From JASLPR01 sp964496475 (GTDB taxonomy: Bacteria; Chloroflexota; UBA11872; VXNJ01), in NCBI GenBank assembly GCA_964496475.1, contig CAZBZS010000029.1, forward strand, positions 1-27,151: a DNA stretch of 27,151 nt, read 5' to 3'. A model generated the notes under the pieces. That model saw nothing but the letters and a program-made list of their open reading frames with translations. It had not been told where the DNA came from and ran no database searches. Below, one piece after another: positions 14,169 through 22,185 of this stretch. Position numbers and translations under genes: made by a program. Position 1 is the first letter of the stretch, and the number at the start of each line of letters is the position of its first letter.

Positions 14169-14677
14169 TGAGCGTCGTCGCCGCTCCGATCATGGCGCTC
14201 GACGATGTCGGCGAGTATCTACCGGGGCTTCGCGAACCGGGCAACACCGTAGTCCTGACGAACGGCTGTTTCGATCTTCTGCACCAGGGGCACATCAAGT
14301 TTTTGCAACGCTGCGCCGGTCTGGGTGATCGCCTACTCGTCGGGCTGAACGGCGACTCTTCCGTGGCGAGACTGAAAGGTCCCGGGAGACCCGCCGTACG
14401 GGAGCGGGAACGCGCCGAAATCCTCGCCGCCATCCGCTGGGTAGACGCTGTCATTATTTTCAGCCAATCCACCGCCGACGACTTGATCCGGGTGGTGAGC
14501 CCCGACATTTATGCCAAAGGTGCCGATTACGATCCAAAGGACCGCGGGCGTGAATTACCGGAGCTTGCGACCGTCCGGGCCGTGGGCGTCCGCCTGGAGT
14601 TGATCCCGCTCGTTCCCGGCATCTCGACGACCGCCCTGATACACCAACTCCGCAGCCCCGTGGTGAGTGAAGATTAG
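14168..14677 (+). CDS. rfaE2: D-glycero-beta-D-manno-heptose 1-phosphate adenylyltransferase
   Basis: Nucleotidyltransferase of the cytidylyltransferase-like superfamily, equivalent to the C-terminal domain of HldE, making ADP-heptose precursor from heptose 1-phosphate. It has 169 residues. The hallmark VLTNGCFDLLHQGHIKFL carries the HxGH ATP-binding signature (His39, His42), followed by LLVGLNGDSSVARLKGPGRP and RAEILAAIRWVDAVIIF. DIYAKGADYD and a C-terminal PLVPGISTTALI follow, matching RfaE2 including the ISTT segment. It starts one base inside the rfaE1 stop, and murJ begins 11 bp before its end, so kinase, nucleotidyltransferase and flippase sit in one tight operon. Neither gmhA nor gmhB is visible nearby. 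Confidence 0.93.
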   Translation: MSVVAAPIMALDDVGEYLPGLREPGNTVVLTNGCFDLLHQGHIKFLQRCAGLGDRLLVGLNGDSSVARLKGPGRPAVRERERAEILAAIRWVDAVIIFSQSTADDLIRVVSPDIYAKGADYDPKDRGRELPELATVRAVGVRLELIPLVPGISTTALIHQLRSPVVSED

Positions 14678-16250
14678 CTCAAGCGCCGGCCGTCGCATCG
14701 CTCTCGCAGCGTCTCTAGTCGCCGCGGGAAACGTCCTCAGTAGGCTGCTCGGTTTCATCCGTGAGCCCGTCATCGCGGCGCTGTTCGGGGCCACTGGGGC
14801 AACCGACGCCTTCGAGGTGGCCACCAGGCTCCCCACCATGATCTTCGACGTGGCTATCGGCGGGGCGGTGTCCGCCGTGCTGGTTCCCGTTTTCACGTCG
14901 GTGACCGACGACGAGCAATCTGCTTCTGACCTCTTCAACAGCATCGCTCTAACCGTACTCGCCTTCGCCAGCGCGATGGTCCTTCCCCTGGTGATTTTCG
15001 CCGATCCATTGATCAGCCTGATCGCCCCTGATTTCTCTGCCGACACCCATGATCTCGCAGTCACCATGTCCCGCATCACCTTGCCAGCGGTGCTTCTACT
15101 GTCCGTTTCGGCGGTGGCCTCGGGGAGGCTTTACGCGGCCGAGCGATTTGCGTTTCCGGCCTTCAGCGTATCGGCTCTGAACGCGACCGTCATCGTCGGC
15201 GCGCTGGCCCTGACCCCGGTAATCGGTCCGCCAGGGGTGGCCATCGGCTATCTCGCCGGCGCCTTCGCCCATCTCGGCATTCAGATACCGGGGCTGGCGC
15301 GCACCCGCATCCGTCTTGGCCGCCCGGGATTGCTGGCCAATCCGCAATTTCACCGGGCTCTCAAACTCTACGCCCCAGTCGTTGGCGGACTTATTTTCGC
15401 CCAACTGATCGTGCTGATCGACACCCGGCTGGCGTCCGGCGCCGGTGAAGGCAGCTTGGCTATGATGCGCTTCGCCACTCGCTTGCAGCAATTTCCCCTC
15501 GGTGTGGTGGTCGCAGCCGTGACCCTCGCCACGCTTCCGCTCCTATCCCGCGCCGCGCCGGAGCGCTTTGCCGACCTCCCCCGCTCCCCCGAATTCCGCC
15601 GGCTACTCGGTCTGACCACCCGCTATCTCCTGTTGCTTATCGTTCCCGTCACAATCCTCATGATCGGTCTGGCCGAGCCAATTATCCGGGTCGTTTACTT
15701 GCGAGGAGAATTCGTCGAAGCGAGTGTTCAGCCCACCGCACTCGCTCTACTGATCTACTCATTGCAACTACCCCTGGTCGCCCTCGACCAATTATTCATA
15801 TTCGCCTACTACTCGGCCCGCAACACTCGCACCCCGGTTCTGGTCGGAGTGGTCGGCGGCTTGGTCTATCTCGCTGTCGCTATCCCCGCCGTGGGGCCGG
15901 TCGGATTTCACGGTCTCGTGTGGGCAAACACCGCCCAGAATGCCTTCCACGCCGTGGTGCTGGGACTGTTGCTCTGGCGGGCAGTCGGGACGGTCTCGCT
16001 CCGCCCCCATTTCGGCTTCGGTCTGAAACTGGCAGGCGCCGCCGTCATTACGATCGGCGCGATGGTGGCCTTGTCCGAATTCCTACGCTCGACGGGATAT
16101 CTCTCGGAGTTTCCGGCATTGATCTTGGTTACCGCCGGGTCCCTAGCGGTGTACGCCTCCGCCACCCGCGCCTTTCGCTTCCAGGAGGCTCGTGACCTCA
16201 CCGACCGGCTGCGCACCCTTCTCGGGCGTTATCTTCCAGGCAGCCGGTAG
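14667..16250 (+). CDS. murJ: MurJ/MviN-type lipid II flippase
   Basis: Integral membrane protein of the MOP exporter superfamily; MurJ flips undecaprenyl-linked peptidoglycan precursor across the cytoplasmic membrane. It has 527 residues with about 14 hydrophobic segments. The N terminus has the diagnostic SRLLGFIREPVIAALFGA and TDAFEVATRLPTMIFD, with charged residues inside the first membrane helices as in MurJ. FRRLLGLTTRYLLLLIVPVT and VYLRGEF follow in the second half, also MurJ-like. The GTG start at 14667 overlaps rfaE2 by 11 bp. Its position behind heptose-activation genes suggests the alternative that it exports a heptose-bearing lipid-linked glycan instead of lipid II; sequence cannot separate the two. 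Confidence 0.92.
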   Translation: MKISSSAGRRIALAASLVAAGNVLSRLLGFIREPVIAALFGATGATDAFEVATRLPTMIFDVAIGGAVSAVLVPVFTSVTDDEQSASDLFNSIALTVLAFASAMVLPLVIFADPLISLIAPDFSADTHDLAVTMSRITLPAVLLLSVSAVASGRLYAAERFAFPAFSVSALNATVIVGALALTPVIGPPGVAIGYLAGAFAHLGIQIPGLARTRIRLGRPGLLANPQFHRALKLYAPVVGGLIFAQLIVLIDTRLASGAGEGSLAMMRFATRLQQFPLGVVVAAVTLATLPLLSRAAPERFADLPRSPEFRRLLGLTTRYLLLLIVPVTILMIGLAEPIIRVVYLRGEFVEASVQPTALALLIYSLQLPLVALDQLFIFAYYSARNTRTPVLVGVVGGLVYLAVAIPAVGPVGFHGLVWANTAQNAFHAVVLGLLLWRAVGTVSLRPHFGFGLKLAGAAVITIGAMVALSEFLRSTGYLSEFPALILVTAGSLAVYASATRAFRFQEARDLTDRLRTLLGRYLPGSR

Positions 16251-16262
16251 CTCCGGCTGGCC

Positions 16263-17045
16263 TCAGGACCCGCCCCGGCTAGAGCTCCCTATCCGCATCA
16301 GCGTCCCCCACGTCACCTCAAACATCCGTGCCGAGAAATACAGAAGCAGGATCGCGAACATAATCCGCAAGATCCCGCTCGGGATATAAACGGATGCCAG
16401 CCAGCCGGCGACGAATCCGAACGGGAGCGACGCCACAGCGAGCAACGCCGCCGCCACCCAGTCCACATTCCCTAGGCGCGTGTGCGCGTACACGCCCGAG
16501 ACCGCGGTCGGAATCATTACAACCAGCGCCAATCCCTGGGCGTCTCGCTGAACCATCGACAGGAAAAAAACAGCGCTTGGGACCATCAGAATGCCGCCGC
16601 CGACTCCCAGCAGGCCGCTCAGGTATCCGGCGGTGACGCCGATCAGACCGGCGGCGACGAGCCGCATGGTTCCCTTGAACGCGAATATCGATTCCGGATC
16701 GGCCAGTACGAGCAGGAGGATCGCGGCAAACGCCAGGAACGTCGCGAAAACCTTCCGCAAGCGATTGCTTTCAAGGCGGCTTGCCGTCCTCGCTCCAAGA
16801 GGCGCCATCACCAATGCCGGCGGCACCATCACCAGCACGATTCGCCAGTCGGGGATGTAATCGAAGCTGTAACCCGCTGCGCTGGCCATGGCCGTGAAAA
16901 CGATCACCCCGAGCGAAGTGCCGTGGGCGTGGACCTGAACCATTCCCAGATAACGGACCATCAGCGGCACCATGATTGTGCCGCCGCCCAGGCCGGCCAG
17001 ACCGCTAAACGTGCCCCCAATCACTCCGATAAGCACATGCCTCAC
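16263..17045 (-). CDS. TauE/SafE (TSUP) family membrane permease
   Basis: A 260-residue polytopic membrane protein with about eight helices arranged as two related halves. Each half opens with the family's glycine-rich motif: GGTFSGLAGLGGGTIMVP at about residues 10-27, and YLSGLLGVGGGILMVPSAVF in the middle. Members transport sulfite, sulfonates, taurine or other organosulfur/organic anions, usually outward. The GTG start at 17045 is the longest sensible reading; ribosome sites here are poor. Its stop is 12 nt from the murJ stop (convergent). It diverges from cysteine synthase, which makes a sulfur-related substrate plausible but not certain. Confidence 0.9.
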   Translation of the reverse strand: MRHVLIGVIGGTFSGLAGLGGGTIMVPLMVRYLGMVQVHAHGTSLGVIVFTAMASAAGYSFDYIPDWRIVLVMVPPALVMAPLGARTASRLESNRLRKVFATFLAFAAILLLVLADPESIFAFKGTMRLVAAGLIGVTAGYLSGLLGVGGGILMVPSAVFFLSMVQRDAQGLALVVMIPTAVSGVYAHTRLGNVDWVAAALLAVASLPFGFVAGWLASVYIPSGILRIMFAILLLYFSARMFEVTWGTLMRIGSSSRGGS

Positions 17046-17544
17046 CGCCCCCGCGCGGCCCGACGCTCGGACGCCTATGTCAGTTACCCATTTACCGGGT
17101 GGGTCTGTGCCGTATCGGAGATCCCCTGCAGGCCCACGATCTTCAATCCCTCATTGCCTTCGCCCGTCTCAATGTCCAACACCTTGAAGACCCCAGTGCA
17201 TCAGGGCGAATCGTTTGCTTGACTTGACTGCTCACTCCGCCCCGTCCCCTCTTCCCCGGGCCTTTCCTCGACCAGAAGATTCGATCTCCTTGCCGACCTC
17301 GAATTGACCAGCGCCAAGACTAGCGGATCGCCGGCCACGCAGTCGATTTCCTCCGGTGGATTGTTTCCGGCTTTTCGCCGCTGAGGCTTTTTTACCGACC
17401 CGTCGATTGTCGTAGCGTCCCGGCGGATTCGACTCTTACGGTGGATGCATCACCATCTATTCGATTACCATGATTCGGGTATCCAAGGGCGGCGTCACTC
17501 AATTTCCAACTCCCACGTTCCACACGCGAGAGGACCTCATCCAA
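17046..17544. other. About 500-nt divergent region between the TSUP permease and cysK
   Basis: No strong gene is seen. A 32-codon minus-strand frame (17084-17182, GTG start; product ends TAQTHPVNG) has reasonable composition but no homology I know. A run of six T at 17388-17393 follows short GC-rich hairpin-forming sequence (17367-17387), which could be a weak terminator or attenuator before cysK. The region may also hold the leftward permease promoter. No riboswitch of the SAM or T-box class was recognised. Confidence 0.35.
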
Positions 17545-18534
17545 GTGGCAGAAATTCGCGGCAGGCAATTCCCTGACATCGCCGGCGACGTGGGCGAGCT
17601 GATCGGCGGCACGCCCCTGATTCGCATAAATCGCACCGTCGCCGGCTGCCACGCCACGATTGTCGGCAAGCTCGAATCCGCCAACCCGGGCGGAAGCGTC
17701 AAAGATCGCATCGGGCTGGCCATGATTATCGACGCGGAGGAGCGAGGCGCAATTAAGCCGGGCCAAACCGTGGTCATCGAGCCGACCAGCGGCAACACTG
17801 GGATCGCCCTCGCTATGGTCTGCGCCGCCCGCGGCTACCACTGCATCCTGACCATGCCCGAGACCATGAGCATCGAGCGACGCAAGTTGCTCATCTTGCT
17901 TGGCGCGGAACTCGTGCTCACGCCCGGTCCCGGCGGAATGAGTGCCGCGATCCAGAAAGCCCAGGAGCTTTGCGCCGCCACCCCGGGCGGGTGGATTCCG
18001 CAGCAGTTCGAGAACCCGGCCAACCCGGCCGTTCACATAGCGACCACCGCCGAGGAGATCTGGGCCGACACCGGCGGTGAGGTGGACATCATCATCGCTG
18101 GGATCGGCACCGGTGGCACCGCCACCGGCTGCGCCACGGCTCTGAAACCGCGAAAGCCGGGGCTGCAGGTATTCGGCGTTGAGCCGGTACAAAGCGCCAT
18201 TCTCAACGGCGGCGAGCCGGGACCCCATCGAATTCAAGGAATCGGAGCCGGATTCGTGCCGGCGGTGCTTGAAGTAGATCGCCTCGACGAGGTCGTTACC
18301 GTCTCGCACGAGATCGCCGAGGACACCGCACGCGATCTCGTTTCGAAAGACGGACTCCTTGTCGGCATTTCGGCCGGGGCCGCGGTCGCCGCAGCCGTTG
18401 ACGTGGGCTCACGACCTGAAAATGAAGGCGAATTAATCGTATGTATCCTGCCCGACACCGGCGAGCGCTACCTCTCGCATCCAGGTTTCGAATCCGTAGT
18501 CGAGGGCGCCGAGAGTTTCACCCCGACTGCATAG
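17545..18534 (+). CDS. cysK: Cysteine synthase A (O-acetylserine sulfhydrylase)
   Basis: PLP enzyme that makes cysteine from O-acetylserine and sulfide. With the GTG start it has 329 residues. Seen are ELIGGTPLIRINR, the PLP lysine Lys53 in SANPGGSVKDR, the substrate-binding TSGNTGIALA, the phosphate-cradle loop GIGTGGTATG and GISAGAAV with ILPDTGERYLS near the end. These features place it in the CysK branch rather than cystathionine beta-synthase, and no C-terminal CBS domain is present. The GTG at 17545 has AGAGGA 10 nt upstream; an in-frame ATG at 17470 would add 25 residues unlike the family and lacks a ribosome site, but is not excluded. A divergent TSUP permease suggests a small sulfur-handling unit. 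Confidence 0.94.
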   Translation: MAEIRGRQFPDIAGDVGELIGGTPLIRINRTVAGCHATIVGKLESANPGGSVKDRIGLAMIIDAEERGAIKPGQTVVIEPTSGNTGIALAMVCAARGYHCILTMPETMSIERRKLLILLGAELVLTPGPGGMSAAIQKAQELCAATPGGWIPQQFENPANPAVHIATTAEEIWADTGGEVDIIIAGIGTGGTATGCATALKPRKPGLQVFGVEPVQSAILNGGEPGPHRIQGIGAGFVPAVLEVDRLDEVVTVSHEIAEDTARDLVSKDGLLVGISAGAAVAAAVDVGSRPENEGELIVCILPDTGERYLSHPGFESVVEGAESFTPTA

Positions 18535-18588
18535 AATTTCGCCCTTGCCCGCGTCCGGGACGGGATCAGCCCGCCCGCCGGATCACTG

Positions 18589-20148
18589 ATGCCTGAGGAA
18601 TTCCGGGCCGGACTTTACTGGATCGCCGCTGCCGCCCTCGGGGTCGGCCTTGTCTATCTTTTCTTACTGGCCCGGAGGCGGATCACGCCTCCAGACACGT
18701 TGACCGATCGCGCCGTAACCCGCCGAGCTGCCCGTAATTCGGCAGTCATGCTGGCCACCTCGCTGGGTGACCGCACACTGTTCTGGCTCTTCTGGATCGT
18801 GGCCCTACGCATGCTCGGCCCCGAGGGAAATGGGGAGTACGCCTTCGCCACTAATCTTCTTGTCTACTTCGCCGCTGCCACCAATTTTGGTCTTTCCACT
18901 CTGGTAACCCGTGAAGTCGCGCGTCACCCGGAGCAGGCCAACGACCTCTTTGGTAACGCCCTCGCGATTCGCGCCCTCCTGGTGGTCATCGCCATTCCGC
19001 TAATGATCGGCATCGCCACCGCCTATTGGGCCGCCGGCGCGCTGTCGGGGGTAAGCCTGGCCGTCGCCGGCCTGCTGGCTATATCGCTGATCCCCAACGC
19101 CATTAACCAGTCTTACGCCGCCCTCTACTCAGCCTACGAGCAGATGGGTTTTCGCGGCGCTACCGTCGTCGGCACCGCCCTTATCACGATTTCCGGCGGC
19201 ATCCTGGTCCTCCTGCTGGGCTGGGGCGTTCCCGGTCTGGGCCTGGTCGCCAACGTCGCCGGCCTCATCACGTTCTACACACTGGCCCGCCCGCTAGGAT
19301 TCCGCCTACTCCTCTCGGTGCGACGCGCCAGCAGGGAACAGGCGTCGGCCATGCTCGGCACTAGCCTGCCACTCATGCTCAACGAGCTGCTGGCCAGCGT
19401 TTTCTTTCAGATCGATATTCTCGTTATTCAGCCCCTCCAGGGCGCTGCCATCGTCGGCAAGTACAACTCCGCCTACAAGTTCGTCAGCGCGATGAGCGTG
19501 ATCCCTCCGGCTGTCATTCTGCCGCTGTTTCCCGCCCTCGTCCGATCCGCCGGCGATCCCGGCTCGATGATTTCCTGGATTCGACGCGCCTGGCGTTCCA
19601 TGATCCTTATCGCCGCGCCCGCGGTCACTATTTTCTCTGTCTTTGGGCGCGATATCATCGCGACCTTCTGGGGAGATGAATTCCTGCCTGAGGCCGGCGA
19701 TCTCCTTACCGTCCTGATGTGGGTCCTGCCATTCTCGTACCTCAACGGGCTCCTGCAGTACGTTCTCATTTCCACAGACCGGCTCCGCCCGATCACCGTT
19801 GCGTTCACCCTTGCCAGCACATTCAATATCGCTCTGAACCTGCTCCTCATCCCGCGTATTGGAGTCATGGGCGCCGCTTATGCCACCGTGGCCGCCGAAG
19901 TGTTCCTCCTGGCGCTCTATGGCGTGGTGATCCGCCACGGTCCCCTGCTCACGGCCCCACTCCGTCCCGCCGCACGGCCCGTCGCCGCCGCCGTCCTAAT
20001 GCTTATCCCAGCGTTGCTGTTGCACGATATCAACTGGCTCCTCGCCGCCGGAACTGCTACGGCCGTCTACCTGATAGCGATCGTCGTCAGTCGGGGACTG
20101 ACCCGAGCCGATCTGGACTTCGCCCGCTCGGCGCTACGTGGCGATTGA
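18589..20148 (+). CDS. Wzx-like polysaccharide flippase (MOP family)
   Basis: A 519-residue membrane protein with about 13-14 hydrophobic helices, of the polysaccharide-biosynthesis/RfbX branch of MOP exporters. These flip polyprenyl-linked oligosaccharides outward for surface polymer assembly. Typical wording: TRRAARNSAVMLATSLGDRT in the first conserved helix, RMLGPEGNGEYAFATNL, FGLSTLVTREVARHP and FFQIDILVIQPLQGAAIVGKYNSAYK. The last is the signature second-half block of the family. An extra N-terminal helix (residues 8-27) precedes the family core. The start ATG at 18589 lies 54 nt after cysK with only a weak ribosome site. It ends 3 nt from the stop of the opposing glycosyltransferase operon, whose product it most likely exports. 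Confidence 0.9.
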   Translation: MPEEFRAGLYWIAAAALGVGLVYLFLLARRRITPPDTLTDRAVTRRAARNSAVMLATSLGDRTLFWLFWIVALRMLGPEGNGEYAFATNLLVYFAAATNFGLSTLVTREVARHPEQANDLFGNALAIRALLVVIAIPLMIGIATAYWAAGALSGVSLAVAGLLAISLIPNAINQSYAALYSAYEQMGFRGATVVGTALITISGGILVLLLGWGVPGLGLVANVAGLITFYTLARPLGFRLLLSVRRASREQASAMLGTSLPLMLNELLASVFFQIDILVIQPLQGAAIVGKYNSAYKFVSAMSVIPPAVILPLFPALVRSAGDPGSMISWIRRAWRSMILIAAPAVTIFSVFGRDIIATFWGDEFLPEAGDLLTVLMWVLPFSYLNGLLQYVLISTDRLRPITVAFTLASTFNIALNLLLIPRIGVMGAAYATVAAEVFLLALYGVVIRHGPLLTAPLRPAARPVAAAVLMLIPALLLHDINWLLAAGTATAVYLIAIVVSRGLTRADLDFARSALRGD

Positions 20149-20151
20149 CAG

Positions 20152-22185
20152 TCAGCGATTGTGCAGCGGCCCACCGAACTCAGCGAATATCTCAGAGTCG
20201 TCGAGCAACTCTAACGAGGATTTCTCCACGAGCACCGGACCGATACGGATGATCCCTGGCTCGTCCTGAAATACTCCCCAGAGATCGCCTTCCAGGGTCA
20301 CCCGGGCGCCGTTTCCATCAAGCACGCTCATATACGCGTCGTAACGCCCAGTGGGGGCGCCCGCCGGCACCCAAACGGCAATCTTTCCCACGGCGCGTTC
20401 ACCGTCCGTCCATTGTGACGGTCGCCGGCCATCTACAGCCAGCGGCAAGAACGTCCGTTCATACACCACACCCTGTCCGTTCTCCAGCCACACCCGAATC
20501 CGAAAATCGTAATCCGCTACATCGTCAGCCACCAGGTGGAAGGTAAACCGCACCCCGTCACCGGCTTCTTGCGGCGGCTGGTCCGCTCTGAAACCATTAA
20601 ACTCAATCACTTCGATCCTCGGCCCATCCGGCACCTTCAGCGCCCCGTCATCACGAAGTACCGTGCCCCCCGGGCCCGTCAAGTAAAGCTGGAGAATTCC
20701 GTTGCGGTAGGCGGCGTCGCGAGCCCGCCACAGGTTTACGTTTAGCCACCGCTCGACATAACCGTTCGGGTCCGACTGCTTCAGGGCGCTCAGCACCACC
20801 CACAGGCGTCGGTGATTGCGCGCCGCGCGCGTAAGCTTCTCGTCCACCTCCTCCCAGGTGACTCCGGGCGGAACTTCATCCGGCAGGAACCACACATCTA
20901 CTTCGTCCTCGAATTCCGGAAAATAGTGCCGCCAGTACCAACCCTGCCACGGCCCCGCCAGCACCACGGCGTCCCGGTACTTGAGCGGGTCCAGCTGTTC
21001 CGGCGCGGGCAACGCCAGCTCATCTATCACCGCCGTGATCGCCCGATAATCACCTCGTCGGTATTCCAGATAGTAAAAACGCGACGCGTAAAGCGGACCG
21101 GCGACGAACAGCACCATCACCGCCAAAATCATCAGCGTCCGCGATGCGGGCAACCGGGAGACCGCATACCCGGCGAATAGCCCCAGCGGGGGAATCCCCA
21201 TCATCAGATATCTGGGCTGGTACTCCTTATCAAACAGCAAGAGAAATATCAGGCTAGCGGCGACCGCCACCACGTAAGCCAGCAGAATCCCGACCTTCCT
21301 CTGACCGGCCGCCGCCAGATAACCGACTGTCGCCACCCCACCTAGCAGAATCGCGACCAGCACGCTCGCCCGGCCGCCGCGAATCCCCTCCAGTCCGACG
21401 GTCATATCCAGCCAGCCGAGTTTTGCGGTATGGCTCAGCAATCCAAACGAAAGCTCGCCCGTCGCCCACGCCGGCAGGCTGCTAGCGACCCCCTGCGAGG
21501 TGAGAAGCCATGGGAGCAATATGGCAGCCAACACTGCCTGCAGGCCCAACGCATACGCGGCCGCCCCTCTCCGGCGGCGCCAAGTAAAGAGGAGATATGC
21601 GTCCATCGCCACCAGCGCCAGTAGCACCGAATAGTCCAGATAGACCCCCACCGCCAGGATCACCGTCAGCCCGAACCAGAGCCTGAAGCGACCGTCCTCC
21701 ACCGCACGAATGAACACGTACAGGGCCAGCAACCCAAATAGGGTCGCAATCGAATACATTCGGGCTTCACGGCTGTAGAAAATCAGCTGTGGCGAAGCGG
21801 CGACGATGAAGGCTGCCGCGACGCCGGCAGTGCGATTAAACAGTCGCGCCCCGAGAACGTAAGTCACCGGGATCATCAACACTCCGGGAGGCACGGAGAA
21901 CAGCCTTACCAGCGGCTCGGCCTCGCCAAAAGCCTGGTTCCAATAGTGGAGCAGCATGTAATAAAGCGGCGGATGTTCGAATGGCGCCTCGGCGATCGCC
22001 CTGAATATCTCCCCCTCCCCCTGGCGGGCGTACCAGACGCTGGCAACTTCGTCGAAGTCGAACTCGCCCAGTCGGTCAATTCGCCAGACCCTCAAGAATG
22101 TACCCAGCAGCACTGCCGCCCCCACCCAGAGTCCGGCCTTTTCGGGAATCCGTCCGCCACGCCTCAAGAGACGTTCAGCCCACAT
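20152..22185 (-). CDS. GT39-like membrane glycosyltransferase with C-terminal extracytoplasmic domain
   Basis: A 677-residue GT-C-fold protein of the dolichyl-phosphate-mannose:protein mannosyltransferase/ArnT kind, using polyprenyl-phosphate sugars outside the membrane. The first helix is followed by the catalytic loop EFDFDEVASVWYA (Asp43, Asp45-Glu46) and EHPPLYYMLLHYW at about 70-82; then FYSREARMYS and about ten further membrane helices to near residue 390. The remaining 290 residues are hydrophilic. From about 520 they alternate short strands (RFTFHLVADD, RIRVWLENGQ, GRYDAYMSVLD), suggesting an external beta-sandwich domain. The ATG at 22185 overlaps the upstream gene by 11 bp; a longer in-frame reading from 22278 is rejected as mere overlap. 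It closes the five-gene minus-strand glycan operon. Confidence 0.88.
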   Translation of the reverse strand: MWAERLLRRGGRIPEKAGLWVGAAVLLGTFLRVWRIDRLGEFDFDEVASVWYARQGEGEIFRAIAEAPFEHPPLYYMLLHYWNQAFGEAEPLVRLFSVPPGVLMIPVTYVLGARLFNRTAGVAAAFIVAASPQLIFYSREARMYSIATLFGLLALYVFIRAVEDGRFRLWFGLTVILAVGVYLDYSVLLALVAMDAYLLFTWRRRRGAAAYALGLQAVLAAILLPWLLTSQGVASSLPAWATGELSFGLLSHTAKLGWLDMTVGLEGIRGGRASVLVAILLGGVATVGYLAAAGQRKVGILLAYVVAVAASLIFLLLFDKEYQPRYLMMGIPPLGLFAGYAVSRLPASRTLMILAVMVLFVAGPLYASRFYYLEYRRGDYRAITAVIDELALPAPEQLDPLKYRDAVVLAGPWQGWYWRHYFPEFEDEVDVWFLPDEVPPGVTWEEVDEKLTRAARNHRRLWVVLSALKQSDPNGYVERWLNVNLWRARDAAYRNGILQLYLTGPGGTVLRDDGALKVPDGPRIEVIEFNGFRADQPPQEAGDGVRFTFHLVADDVADYDFRIRVWLENGQGVVYERTFLPLAVDGRRPSQWTDGERAVGKIAVWVPAGAPTGRYDAYMSVLDGNGARVTLEGDLWGVFQDEPGIIRIGPVLVEKSSLELLDDSEIFAEFGGPLHNR

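Noticed and set aside
17392..18309. Minus-strand 305-codon frame over cysK
   Set aside because: cysK carries all family motifs on the plus strand; this frame is low in hydrophobic structure and rich in Gly/Arg/Asp from complementary codons.
19306..19938. Minus-strand 210-codon frame over the Wzx-like gene
   Set aside because: It is antisense to membrane-helix codons, giving artefactual Glu/Asp/Arg/Gly-rich sequence.
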